Assembly (NCBI GenBank): GCA_017999365.1
Contig: JAGNLW010000001.1
Coordinates: 1,124,239 to 1,188,238, forward strand
From: Candidatus Aminicenantota bacterium
Lineage (GTDB): Bacteria > Acidobacteriota > Aminicenantia > Aminicenantales > Saccharicenantaceae
Length of the DNA: 64,000 bases
Direction: 5' to 3'
A model generated the notes under the pieces. That model was not told where the DNA came from. It made no database searches and was given only the letters and a program-made list of their open reading frames with translations. Shown here piece after piece: positions 34,688 to 42,674 of the stretch. A program made the translations under genes and the position numbers. Numbering within the stretch: position 1 is the first letter of the stretch; each line of letters opens with the position of its first letter.

Positions 34688-36385
34688 ATGAAGAACGCCA
34701 AGTACGCCCTCGGCCTCGATTTCGGCACCAACTCCGTCCGGGCCCTCCTCGTCGACGTCGCCACCGGCGCCGAGGTCGGCACGGCCATCTGCGGCTATCC
34801 CAGCGGCCGCGCCGGCATCCTGCTCGACGCCAAGGACGCCAACCTGGCCCGCCAGAACCCGGCCGACTGGATCATCGGCATCGAGAAGACCGTGCCGGAC
34901 GCACTGGCCGAGGCCAAAAAGACCGTCAAGGATTTCGACCCGGCCGACGTCGTCGGCATCGGCGTCGATACGACCGGATCGACGCCCCTCCCCGTCGACC
35001 GGGCCGGCAAGCCGCTCGCCCTCTACAAGGAATTCAAGAAGAACCTCAACGCCCAGGCTTGGCTCTGGAAAGACCACACCGCCCACGCCGAGGCCGCCGA
35101 GATCACGGCCCTGGCCGCCGCCGAGCGCCCCGAGTACCTGGCCAAGTGCGGCGGCACCTATTCCTCCGAATGGTTCTGGAGCAAGATCCTCCACTGCCTG
35201 CGCACGGACGCCAAGGTCGCTTCGGCCGCCTTTTCCTGGGTCGAGTGCGCCGACTACATCCCCGGCCTGCTCACCGGCATCGCCGACCCCCTGAAGATGA
35301 AGCGCAGCCGCTGCGCCGCCGGCCACAAGGCCATGTTCAACGACAAGTGGGGCGGGCTGCCCGCCAAGGCCTTCCTGTCGAAGCTCGACCCGCGCCTGGG
35401 CGAGCTCCGCGACCGGCTCTATTCCAAGACCTATACCGCCGACGTCCCCGCCGGCGGCCTGACGAGAGAGTGGGCCAGGAAGCTCGGCCTGCGCCCCGGG
35501 ATCGCCGTGGCCGTCGGCTCCTTCGACGCCCATCTCGGCGGCGTCGGCTCGGGCGTCGACACCGGCCGCTTCGTCAAGATCATCGGCACCAGCACCTGCG
35601 ACATCTGCGTCTGGCCGGCGTCGAAGAAGCTCCCCGACGTCCCCGGCCTGTGCGGCATCGTCGACGGCTCGGTCCTGCCGGGCTACCTCGGCCTCGAGGC
35701 CGGCCAGTCCGCCGTCGGCGACATCTTCAACTGGTTCGTCGAGACGGTCGAGCCGGGCGGCCCGAAGAAAGGCTCACACGCCGCCCTGACCCGGGGCGCG
35801 GCCGCCCTCCGGCCCGGCGAGTCGGGCCTTTTGGCCCTCGACTGGCACAACGGCAACCGGACCGTCCTCGTCGACCAGCGCCTGACGGGTCTCGTCCTCG
35901 GCCTGACGCTCCACACGACGCCGGCCGAGATCTACCGGGCCCTCGTCGAGGCCACGGCCTTCGGCGCCCTGACGATCATCAAGCGCTTCGGCGAGTACGG
36001 CGTCAAGATCGAGGACGTCGTCAACTGCGGCGGCATCGCCGAGAAGAACCCCCTGGTCATGCAGATCTACGCCGACGTCACGGGACTCCCGATGAAGATC
36101 GCCCGCTCGGCCCAGACCTGCGCCCTCGGCGCGGCCATGGCCGGGGCCGTGGCCGCGGGCAAGCGCGGCGGCGGCCACGACACCTTCGCCGCCGCCCAGG
36201 CGGCCATGGGCGGGGTCAAAAAGACCGTCTTCAGGCCCGACGCCGCGCGCCACAAGGTCTACATCGAGCTCTACGGCCTCTACCGCGACCTCCACGACGC
36301 CTTCGGCACCAGGGCCTGGACGGGCAACCTCCACCACGTCATGAAGGATCTCCTGGCCATCAAAGACCGGCAGAGGAGCCGATAG
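34688..36385 (+). CDS. araB: L-ribulokinase
   Basis: 565 residues, normal length for AraB. The FGGY-kinase fold is clear: phosphate-binding LDFGTNSVRALL at the N-terminus, the substrate-binding segment GVDTTGSTPLP, the linker AGHKAMFNDKWGGLP, and the C-terminal ATP-binding motif NCGGIAEKNPLVMQIYADVTG. It phosphorylates L-ribulose to L-ribulose-5-phosphate in L-arabinose catabolism. It is the first gene of the operon araB-araD-isomerase; the araD start is 2 bp after its stop. Confidence 0.93.
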   Translation: MKNAKYALGLDFGTNSVRALLVDVATGAEVGTAICGYPSGRAGILLDAKDANLARQNPADWIIGIEKTVPDALAEAKKTVKDFDPADVVGIGVDTTGSTPLPVDRAGKPLALYKEFKKNLNAQAWLWKDHTAHAEAAEITALAAAERPEYLAKCGGTYSSEWFWSKILHCLRTDAKVASAAFSWVECADYIPGLLTGIADPLKMKRSRCAAGHKAMFNDKWGGLPAKAFLSKLDPRLGELRDRLYSKTYTADVPAGGLTREWARKLGLRPGIAVAVGSFDAHLGGVGSGVDTGRFVKIIGTSTCDICVWPASKKLPDVPGLCGIVDGSVLPGYLGLEAGQSAVGDIFNWFVETVEPGGPKKGSHAALTRGAAALRPGESGLLALDWHNGNRTVLVDQRLTGLVLGLTLHTTPAEIYRALVEATAFGALTIIKRFGEYGVKIEDVVNCGGIAEKNPLVMQIYADVTGLPMKIARSAQTCALGAAMAGAVAAGKRGGGHDTFAAAQAAMGGVKKTVFRPDAARHKVYIELYGLYRDLHDAFGTRAWTGNLHHVMKDLLAIKDRQRSR

Positions 36386-36387
36386 CC

Positions 36388-37095
36388 ATGCTCACCGAGC
36401 TCAAGGAAGCCGTCCACAAGGCCAACCTGGACCTGGTCCGGTCGGGCCTGGTCATCCTGACCTTCGGCAACGTCAGCGGCATCGACCGGCGCCGCGGCAT
36501 CGTGGCCATCAAGCCGAGCGGCGTCGCCTACGATACCCTCAAGGCCGACGACATCGTCCTCGTCGACCTCGAGGGCAACGTCGTCGAGGGCTGGCTCAAC
36601 CCCTCCTCCGACACGCCGACCCACATCGAGCTCTACAAGGCCTTCCCCGAGATCGGCGGCGTGGCCCACGCCCACAGCCCCTACGCCACGATGTTCGCCC
36701 AGGCCCGCCGCGAGATCGCCTGCCTCGGCACGACCCACGCCGATCACTTCCACGGCCCCGTCCCCCTGACCCGCCTCCTGCGCGAGGCCGAGGTCGCGGC
36801 CGACTACGAGAAGAACACGGGCAAGGTCGTCGTCGAGCGGTTCAAGGGTCTCGATCCGCTCGAGCTCCCGGCCGCGCTCGTCGCCGGCCACGGCCCGTTC
36901 ACCTGGGGCAAGACGCCGAGAGAGGCCGTCGAGACGGCCCTGGTCCTCGAGCTGGTGGCCAAGACGGCCTTCGGCTCGACGATCCTCGATCCCCGCTTGG
37001 CCCCGCTCGACCGGCCCGTCCAGGAGAAGCACTTCCGCCGCAAGCACGGGCCCGACGCCTACTACGGACAGAAGAAGGAGAAGGACAATGACTAA
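36388..37095 (+). CDS. araD: L-ribulose-5-phosphate 4-epimerase
   Basis: 235-residue class II aldolase/epimerase. The zinc triad is seen as H-x-H in VAHAHSPYATM and the downstream His in ALVAGHGPFTWGK; the substrate site has NVSGID and the catalytic Asp region FHGPVPLTR. It interconverts L-ribulose-5-P and D-xylulose-5-P. The name rests on the operon partners (ribulokinase, isomerase). Its stop overlaps the isomerase ATG by eight bases. Confidence 0.92.
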   Translation: MLTELKEAVHKANLDLVRSGLVILTFGNVSGIDRRRGIVAIKPSGVAYDTLKADDIVLVDLEGNVVEGWLNPSSDTPTHIELYKAFPEIGGVAHAHSPYATMFAQARREIACLGTTHADHFHGPVPLTRLLREAEVAADYEKNTGKVVVERFKGLDPLELPAALVAGHGPFTWGKTPREAVETALVLELVAKTAFGSTILDPRLAPLDRPVQEKHFRRKHGPDAYYGQKKEKDND

Positions 37096-38566
37096 CATGC
37101 CCAAGGTCCGGCTCGGACTGGTCGCCGTCAGCCGCGACTGTTTCCCCATCGAGCTCTCCCGCAAGCGCTCCCTCCGGGTCGCCGAGGCCTGCCGCAAGGC
37201 CGGCACGCCCGTCACCCGGATCATGACCGTCGTCGAGAACGAGGCCGACGCCCTCAAGGCCCTCGACGAGCTCCGGGAGAAGAAGGTCAACGCCCTGGTC
37301 CTTTACCTCGGCAACTTCGGCCCGGAGACGCCGACGACCATCCTGGCCCAGAAGTTCGACGGCCCGGTCATGGTCGCGGCCGCGGCCGAGGAATCCGGCA
37401 AGGACCTCGTCGACGGCCGGGGCGACGCCTACTGCGGGATGCTCAACAACTCCTACAACATGGGCCTGCGCCGCCTCCGCCCCCACGTCCCTGAGTACCC
37501 CGTGGGCACGCCCGACGAGGTCGCCAAGATGATCGGCGAGTTCGTTCCGGTGGCCCGGGTCCTCCTGGGCCTGAAGAAGCTCAAGATCTTCTCCTTCGGC
37601 CCCCGGCCGCAGGACTTCCTGGCCTGCAACGCGCCCATCAAGCCCCTCTACGACCTCGGCGTCGAGATCATGGAGAACAGCGAGCTCGACCTCTACGACA
37701 TCTTCCGCAAGGCCGAGGGCGACAGCAAGGTCAAGGCCGTGGCCGCCGACATGGCCAAGGAGCTCGGGGCCGGCAACACCTATCCCGACATCCTCAACCG
37801 GCTGGCCCAGTTCGAGGTGGCCCTGCTCAAGTTCATGGAGACGAACCTCGGCGCTTCGGAATACGGCGTCTTCGCCGACAAGTGTTGGCCGGCCTTCGAA
37901 AGCTACTTCGGCTTCGTGCCCTGCTACGTCAACTCCCGGCTGGCCGCGCGGGGCATCCCCGTCGCCTGCGAGGTCGACATCTACGGCGCCCTGAGCGAGT
38001 ACATCGCGACCTGCGCCACGGAGCTGCCGGCGACCATCCTCGACATCAACAACACCGTCCCCTACGACATGATCGCCGGGGCCAAAAAGGCCCTCAAGGG
38101 CTACAAGCCGACCGACCTGTTCATGGGCTTCCACTGCGGCAACACGCCCGCGCCCTGCCTGTTCGACCCGGCCATGCGCTATCAGCTCATCATGCACCGG
38201 CTCCAGGAGCCCGGGAAGGACCCCAACATCACCCGCGGCACGCTCGAAGGGCGCATCCGGACGGGCGGCGTGACCATTTTCCGGCTGCAGTCGACGGCCG
38301 ACACGGTCCTGCGGGCCTACGCGGCCGAAGGCGAGGTCCTCGACATCGACCCGAAGTCGTTCGGCGGCATCGGCGTCATCGGCATCAAGGAGATGGGCCG
38401 GTTCTACCGCCACGTCCTCATCGAGAAGCGCTTCCCCCACCACACGGCCGTGGCCTTCGCCCCGGTCGGGCGGACGCTGTGGTCGGTCCTGCGCATGCTC
38501 GGGGTCGAGGACATCGGCTTCAACCGGCCGGCCGGGATGCTCTACCCGACCGAGAACCCCTTTTAA
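37088..38566 (+). CDS. L-fucose/L-arabinose isomerase-family protein (non-canonical arabinose isomerase)
   Basis: 492-residue isomerase of the FucI/AraA structural superfamily. It is not classical AraA: the N-terminus (KVRLGLVAVSRDCFPIELSRKR) lacks AraA's WFVTGSQHLYG signature. Candidate metal ligands are E295 (CEVDIYGAL) and D319 (LDINNTVP), spaced 24 residues as in FucI (E337/D361). A further His cluster FHCGNTPAP contains H349. The position in an araB-araD operon suggests that it converts L-arabinose to L-ribulose; an L-fucose or D-arabinose substrate cannot be excluded. Start ATG 37088 is supported by AAGGAG and by the overlap with araD; an in-frame ATG at 37097 is the alternative. Confidence 0.75.
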   Translation: MTNMPKVRLGLVAVSRDCFPIELSRKRSLRVAEACRKAGTPVTRIMTVVENEADALKALDELREKKVNALVLYLGNFGPETPTTILAQKFDGPVMVAAAAEESGKDLVDGRGDAYCGMLNNSYNMGLRRLRPHVPEYPVGTPDEVAKMIGEFVPVARVLLGLKKLKIFSFGPRPQDFLACNAPIKPLYDLGVEIMENSELDLYDIFRKAEGDSKVKAVAADMAKELGAGNTYPDILNRLAQFEVALLKFMETNLGASEYGVFADKCWPAFESYFGFVPCYVNSRLAARGIPVACEVDIYGALSEYIATCATELPATILDINNTVPYDMIAGAKKALKGYKPTDLFMGFHCGNTPAPCLFDPAMRYQLIMHRLQEPGKDPNITRGTLEGRIRTGGVTIFRLQSTADTVLRAYAAEGEVLDIDPKSFGGIGVIGIKEMGRFYRHVLIEKRFPHHTAVAFAPVGRTLWSVLRMLGVEDIGFNRPAGMLYPTENPF

Positions 38567-38645
38567 AAAGGGGGACATGATACCTATTTCCTATTTTTTC
38601 TGCAGCCGAAAATGGGGGAACGGGTATCATGTCCCCCCTTTTTTC
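38565..38645. repeat. REP-like hairpin between convergent stop codons, probable bidirectional terminator
   Basis: An 81-nt inverted repeat starts in the isomerase stop and ends in the M28 peptidase stop. Outer arms AAAAAGGGGGACATGATACC and its counterpart (38620-38645), inner TTCC/GGGGAA pairing. A-rich and T-rich edges give a hairpin followed by T-tracts on both strands, so it can serve as a bidirectional terminator. It shares the arm sequence with 31631-31766. Confidence 0.8.
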
Positions 38646-40216
38646 TAGTTCCCCCGGCGGGCCGGCGCGGGCGCGCTCGGGTCGAAGTACTTCCGCGGCA
38701 GCTTCTCGTCCCGCATCGCGGCGTTGTACACGAACCAGGCCATGACCGTGGCCGACTGGATCAGGTCCGGCCTCGAGACGTGGTCGACGACGTCCATATT
38801 CGAATGGTGCGTCAGCGTGTCGTACTCGAGGTCGTCCTGGATGAACTGGAAGCCGGGCAGGCCGACCGCGTCGAACGGCAAATGGTCCGTCCCGCCGGTG
38901 TTACGCAGGGTCACGGTCGCCGCGCCCAGGTCATGGATGGGCTTCAACCACTCCTCGAAAATGGGCACGACGGCGCTGTTGTTCTGAGCGTAGATGCCCC
39001 GGATCTTGCCGCTGCCGTTGTCGAAATTGAAATAGGCCGAGAGCTTGTCGTACTCGGGCTTCTTCTCCTTCTTGGCCCGGTCGAAGAAGTGGTTGGCGAC
39101 GTAGCCGCGGGAGCCGACGAAGCCCTGCTCCTCGGCGTCCCAGAGGGCCATGCGGATGGTCCGGCGGGGCTTGATCCCGAGGGCCTTCAGGATACGCATG
39201 GCCTCGAAGGCCACGGCGCTGCCGGCCCCGTCGTCGGTGGCCCCGGTGCCCGAGTGCCAGGTGTCGAAGTGGCCGCCGAGCATGACCAGCTCGGACTTGA
39301 GCTTGGGATCGGTGCCCGGGATCTCGGCGACGACGTTGGTACCCGGCAGGTCGTCGGCCGTGAAGCGGGCCTGGACCTCGATCTCGAGCGTCACCGGGAT
39401 GTCCTTCTGCAGGATGCGGACGATGCGGTTGTAGTGCTCGTTGGCGACGACGATCGAGGGCAGGGGCATCTCGGCCCCCTTGGCCCTCGACCCGCCGCTC
39501 GAGACGAAGACCGTGCCGAACTTGCCGCGGCCCGGATCGACGATGCAGCCGGCGCCTTCGGCCTTGAGGAACTTGCCGACGGCCAGCTGGAGCTGCTGGC
39601 GGGCAGCCATGTCCGGCATCGGAGGGTTCTGCGGCCGGCGGGCGCCCGGCTCCGGCGCGAGCACGAGCTTGGCCAGGTCGGTCTCGAGAAGCCGAGTGGC
39701 CATCGGCTCGAAGGAGATGGTCATGTCCTGCTCGCCCTGGGTCAGGACGATGGCGTCCTTGAGCTTGCCCTTGTACTTGTCGAGGTCGGCCACGGTCTTG
39801 GGCTGGAGCAGGGCGGCCTGGCCCTTGAGGACGCCGTTCGTCCCGGGCGTCCAGGCCTTGGGATAGCCGATGAGCGGCATGTACTGAGGCGCGGTCATGG
39901 CCGCGTAATACTTCTGGAGCTCCCAGCTGCGGCCGAACGTGCCGTAGGTCTCCATGGCCGCGTTGGCCAGGCCGAGCGCATTGGCTTGGCCGACGACCCA
40001 CTCGCCGGCCTGGACGTACTGCGGCGATGCCGGCAGCCGCGGCGCGTAGACGTCGCAGAGGGTGATGAGGAAGTCGACGATCTTGGAGTTCTGGAGGCCC
40101 TCGGCCCGGATGCGGTCGAGCATCTGGAGATCGAGCTTCTCCTGGGCGGATACGCCGAGCGCGGTGAACACGAGCAGCAGGGCCAGGACGAGCGTGCGAG
40201 CGAGCGTTTTTCTCAT
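38645..40216 (-). CDS. Secreted M28-family zinc aminopeptidase
   Basis: 523 residues with a signal peptide (MRKTLARTLVLALLLVFTALGVSA, in two halves). The two-zinc M28 site is visible: H316 and the bridging Asp D328/D329 (GGHFDTWHSGTGATDDGAG), then E362/E363 (WDAEEQGFVGS) and later catalytic/zinc residues in FDNGSG and LTHHSNMD. A PA-like inserted region lies at residues about 130-290. It removes N-terminal residues from peptides outside the cytoplasm and complements the M14 carboxypeptidase. Promoter TTGACA-N18-TATAGT upstream, opposite to the dehydrogenase gene. Confidence 0.92.
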   Translation of the reverse strand: MRKTLARTLVLALLLVFTALGVSAQEKLDLQMLDRIRAEGLQNSKIVDFLITLCDVYAPRLPASPQYVQAGEWVVGQANALGLANAAMETYGTFGRSWELQKYYAAMTAPQYMPLIGYPKAWTPGTNGVLKGQAALLQPKTVADLDKYKGKLKDAIVLTQGEQDMTISFEPMATRLLETDLAKLVLAPEPGARRPQNPPMPDMAARQQLQLAVGKFLKAEGAGCIVDPGRGKFGTVFVSSGGSRAKGAEMPLPSIVVANEHYNRIVRILQKDIPVTLEIEVQARFTADDLPGTNVVAEIPGTDPKLKSELVMLGGHFDTWHSGTGATDDGAGSAVAFEAMRILKALGIKPRRTIRMALWDAEEQGFVGSRGYVANHFFDRAKKEKKPEYDKLSAYFNFDNGSGKIRGIYAQNNSAVVPIFEEWLKPIHDLGAATVTLRNTGGTDHLPFDAVGLPGFQFIQDDLEYDTLTHHSNMDVVDHVSRPDLIQSATVMAWFVYNAAMRDEKLPRKYFDPSAPAPARRGN

Positions 40217-40248
40217 GATCTCTTCCTCCGGAACGACATCTTCCCGGG

Positions 40249-40278
40249 ACTATACGCCTCGGGCGGGAACGATGTCAA
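40249..40278 (-). promoter_or_regulatory. Promoter of the M28 peptidase gene
   Basis: Minus strand TTGACA (40278-40273), 18 bp, TATAGT (40254-40249), 33 bp upstream of the ATG at 40216. Confidence 0.65.
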
Positions 40279-40328
40279 AGCGCCCGGCGGAGGCGGCGCC
40301 CGGGCTTCCCGAATCGACCGGCCTGCCT

Positions 40329-40334
40329 TATAAT
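40329..40334 (+). promoter_or_regulatory. -10 box of the zinc dehydrogenase gene
   Basis: Perfect TATAAT nine bases before the ATG at 40344; no good -35 is visible at 16-18 bp (TTCCCG at 40306-40311). The leader would be only a few bases. Confidence 0.4.
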
Positions 40335-40343
40335 AGGGGGACC

Positions 40344-41378
40344 ATGAAAGCCGCCTTCCTGACCGGGGTCCGGTCGTTCGAGATCCGGGAGACCCCCGCG
40401 CCGCGCCTCGTCCGCGACGACGACGTCATCGTCAAGAGCCAGGCTGTCGGCGTCTGCGGCAGCGACCTCCATTACTACCTGTCCGAGAGCGTCGGCAGCG
40501 ACAAGGTCAAGTACCCCTTCATCCCCGGGCACGAGTGCGCCGGGGTCGTGGCCGAGACCGGCCGGGCCGTCAAGAAGGTCAAGGCGGGCGATCTCGTCGT
40601 GATCGAGCCGGCCGTCTCCTGCGGCGTCTGCGACCAGTGCCGGGCCGGGCGGCCCCACACCTGCCGCTGGCTCCTGTTCCTGGGGCACTACGGCGAGCTG
40701 ACCGGAGGCATGGCCGAGTTCGTGCTGGCCCCCGAGCGCAACTGCGTCCCCCTGCCGGGCCGGATGACGGCCGTCCAGGGCGCCCTGGCCGAGCCGCTGT
40801 CGATCGGCCTCTACGCGGCCGGGCTGGCCGGGTCGGTGCGGGGCAAGGCCGTGGCCGTCCTGGGGACCGGGCCCATCGGGCTGTGCGTCCTCATGGCCCT
40901 GCGGACCGAGGGCGCGGCGGCCATCTACGCCACCGAGAAGATCGAGGCCCGGGAGCGGGCGGCCATGCCGGCCGGGGCCCAGTGGACGGGCAATCCCGAC
41001 CGCGAGGACGTCGTCGGCTCCATCCTGGCCCACGAGTCGCAAGGCCTCGACGTCGTCTTCGAATGCTGCGGCGAGCAGTCCGCGCTCGACCAAGCCGTGG
41101 CCCTACTCAAGCCGGGCGGGACCCTGGTCGTCGTCGGCATCCCCGTCGCGGCCCGCGTCTCCTTCGACAGCTCCAAGATCCGGCGCAAGGAGATCCGCGT
41201 CCAGAGCGTCCGGCGCCAGAACAAATGCCTGGAGAAGGCCGTGGCCCTGATCCACTCGGGCAAGGTCAAGGTCGATTACCTGGCCACGCACTTCTTCGGG
41301 CTGGAACTCGCCCGCGAGGCCTACGAGACCGCGGCGGCCCGCAAGAACGGCGTCATCAAGGCCATCGTCACGCCCTGA
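40344..41378 (+). CDS. Zinc-dependent medium-chain alcohol/polyol dehydrogenase
   Basis: 344-residue MDR enzyme. Catalytic zinc residues C38 (VGVCGSDLHYY), H63-E64 (PGHECAG) are present; the structural zinc cysteines are C93, C96, C99 and C107 (CGVCDQC...HTC). The Rossmann nucleotide-binding motif is LGTGPIGLCVLMAL. The nearest family is sorbitol/L-threonine/polyol dehydrogenase. The substrate may be a pentitol or other polyol, given the arabinose genes upstream, but nothing in the sequence proves this. It is followed 19 bp later by the interrupted membrane-protein gene, so the two are probably an operon. Confidence 0.88.
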   Translation: MKAAFLTGVRSFEIRETPAPRLVRDDDVIVKSQAVGVCGSDLHYYLSESVGSDKVKYPFIPGHECAGVVAETGRAVKKVKAGDLVVIEPAVSCGVCDQCRAGRPHTCRWLLFLGHYGELTGGMAEFVLAPERNCVPLPGRMTAVQGALAEPLSIGLYAAGLAGSVRGKAVAVLGTGPIGLCVLMALRTEGAAAIYATEKIEARERAAMPAGAQWTGNPDREDVVGSILAHESQGLDVVFECCGEQSALDQAVALLKPGGTLVVVGIPVAARVSFDSSKIRRKEIRVQSVRRQNKCLEKAVALIHSGKVKVDYLATHFFGLELAREAYETAAARKNGVIKAIVTP

Positions 41379-41397
41379 CCGGCGGCAGGAGATCCGG

Positions 41398-42261
41398 ATG
41401 AAAGAAGACAGGGACCACACCTTCGGCGCGCCCTTCGAGCGCGTCTTCGTCGGCGCCGTCGCCGTAGCGGCCACCCTTGTCCTGGCCTATCTCGCCGTCC
41501 AGGGCCCGCTCGTCCGCGGCGTCATCGCCTACAAGACCGTGCCGGGCATCGTCGGCCAGCTCATGGGCCAGGACGCCGTCAACCTGGTCCTGATGGCCCC
41601 TTTGCTGCTCGCCGGCGGCATCCTGCTCCTTCTCCGCCGGCCCTTGGCCAAGCTCCTTCTCATCGCCACGCCACTTTTCCTCATCTACTACGCCTTGAGC
41701 TACACCATCGGTTGGGAGTGGAGCTCGCCTGATTACGCGGGCAACAGCCAGCGCTGGTTCTTCCTCTATCTCTTCGTCCTCGTCGCGGCCCTCGTCATCC
41801 TGCTCTATACGCTGGCGGTCTTTCCCAAGGACGTCGAGAGCCGGTTCCGCAAAGGCGGCTTGGCCGTCTATTCCGCCGTGTTCGTCCTGTTCCTGCTCGT
41901 CTTCGCGGCCATGTGGGCCAAAGAGGTCCTCGAGGTCGTCGGGACCGGCACGAGCCGCGGCTACGACATCGCCCCGGCGGCCTTCTGGCTGGTCCGGGTC
42001 TTCGACCTCGGCTTCTCGATCCCCCTTGGCCTCGTCAGTGTCTACCTCCTGTGAGCCCGGCCGATCCAGGCCTACGCCGTCGTCTGCCTGTTCTACGGCT
42101 TCTTCTTCACCCAGATCGCAGCCGTGCTGGCCATGGGCTGGACCATGCTCATCACGAAAGACCCGACCTTCCTCTGGCGCGACCTCGCCGTCTTCCACGT
42201 CCTGGCCGCCGTCATCGTCTTCGGATTCTTCTATATCCGGAAGAATTACCGCTCGGTCTGA
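41398..42261 (+). pseudogene. Integral membrane protein gene interrupted by one in-frame TGA
   Basis: A reading frame with AGGAG and an ATG encodes about six hydrophobic segments (e.g. AAVAATLVLAYLAVQG, NLVLMAPLLLAGGILLLL, FFLYLFVLVAALVILLY). It reaches TGA at codon 219 (42052-42054) in SVYLL-TGA-ARPIQAYAV. The same frame then stays open for 68 further codons with two more transmembrane-type segments (VVCLFYGFFFTQIAAVLAMG, VFHVLAAVIVFGFFYI) and ends with a natural basic tail (RKNYRSV) and a second TGA at 42259-42261. A TGG-to-TGA (Trp) change is the simplest cause; a two-part or readthrough protein is the alternative. Family unknown; about eight transmembrane helices when joined. Confidence 0.8.
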
Positions 42262-42357
42262 CACTTCCCGTTTTCGGTGAGATAGCGGGGCCTCCCGGAG
42301 CGTCTGTCTTCATGTGAAGCCGGAAGAAACCAGCCGGGCGCATCTCCGTCTCCCATA

Positions 42358-42386
42358 TTGACACATATGTGTGAGTGTGTAATGAT
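42358..42386 (+). promoter_or_regulatory. Promoter with operator palindrome for the orphan antitoxin
   Basis: TTGACA (42358-42363), 17 bp, AATGAT (42381-42386). The spacer begins with the perfect 12-bp palindrome ACACATATGTGT (42361-42372). Predicted start 42393 equals the A of the ATG, with no ribosome site, so the message would be leaderless. The layout parallels the brnTA promoter. Confidence 0.6.
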
Positions 42387-42392
42387 ACACCT

Positions 42393-42650
42393 ATGGAAAA
42401 GAAACGCATGAAGAGAGTCAATGTCATCCTCGAAACGGAGCTCTACGACAAGGCCCGAGTCGTCGGTTTCATCAGGAAGAAAAGCCTTTCCGAGATCGTC
42501 CGTGACGCCCTTCGCGATTGGCTGACGACGAACGTCGATGAAAGGGCCGAGTTGGTTCTTTCAGAGAAGGATGAACGCCGCATCCTCAAGATCCTGGCTG
42601 AGGACGACTTCGTCCCTATGGAACAAGTCAAGAAAGAGCTCGGCCTCTAG
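42393..42650 (+). CDS. Ribbon-helix-helix-type antitoxin (orphan)
   Basis: 85 residues. The N-terminus MEKKRMKRVNVILETELYDKARVVGF is a basic strand followed by a helix, and KKSLSEIVRDALRDWL is the second helix (ribbon-helix-helix antitoxin pattern, as in CopG/RHH-type repressors). The C-terminal tail (EQVKKELGL) is the usual toxin-contact region. ATG 42393 was preferred over an ATG six codons upstream because it matches the promoter and leaves the operator outside the gene. No full toxin gene follows; only a six-codon remnant. Confidence 0.72.
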   Translation: MEKKRMKRVNVILETELYDKARVVGFIRKKSLSEIVRDALRDWLTTNVDERAELVLSEKDERRILKILAEDDFVPMEQVKKELGL

Positions 42651-42671
42651 ATGACCATCATTTACAAGTAG
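42651..42671 (+). other. Probable truncated toxin start (six codons)
   Basis: ATG directly follows the antitoxin TAG and reads MTIIYK then TAG. In RelE/ParE-type modules a toxin starts at exactly this place with MT-x-Y-K. The gene would therefore be cut after six codons, 3 bp before the stop of the neighbouring minus-strand gene. This could equally be chance. Confidence 0.35.
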
Positions 42672-42674
42672 CGT

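Noticed and set aside
37088-38566. Classical AraA.
   Set aside because: The AraA N-terminal and metal-site signatures are missing; the spacing of E295 and D319 fits FucI.
42052-42054. TGA as selenocysteine or as Trp in a changed code.
   Set aside because: No convincing SECIS-like hairpin follows (only a 4-bp GGCC stem), the residue lies in a hydrophobic helix, and TGA stops many other genes here.
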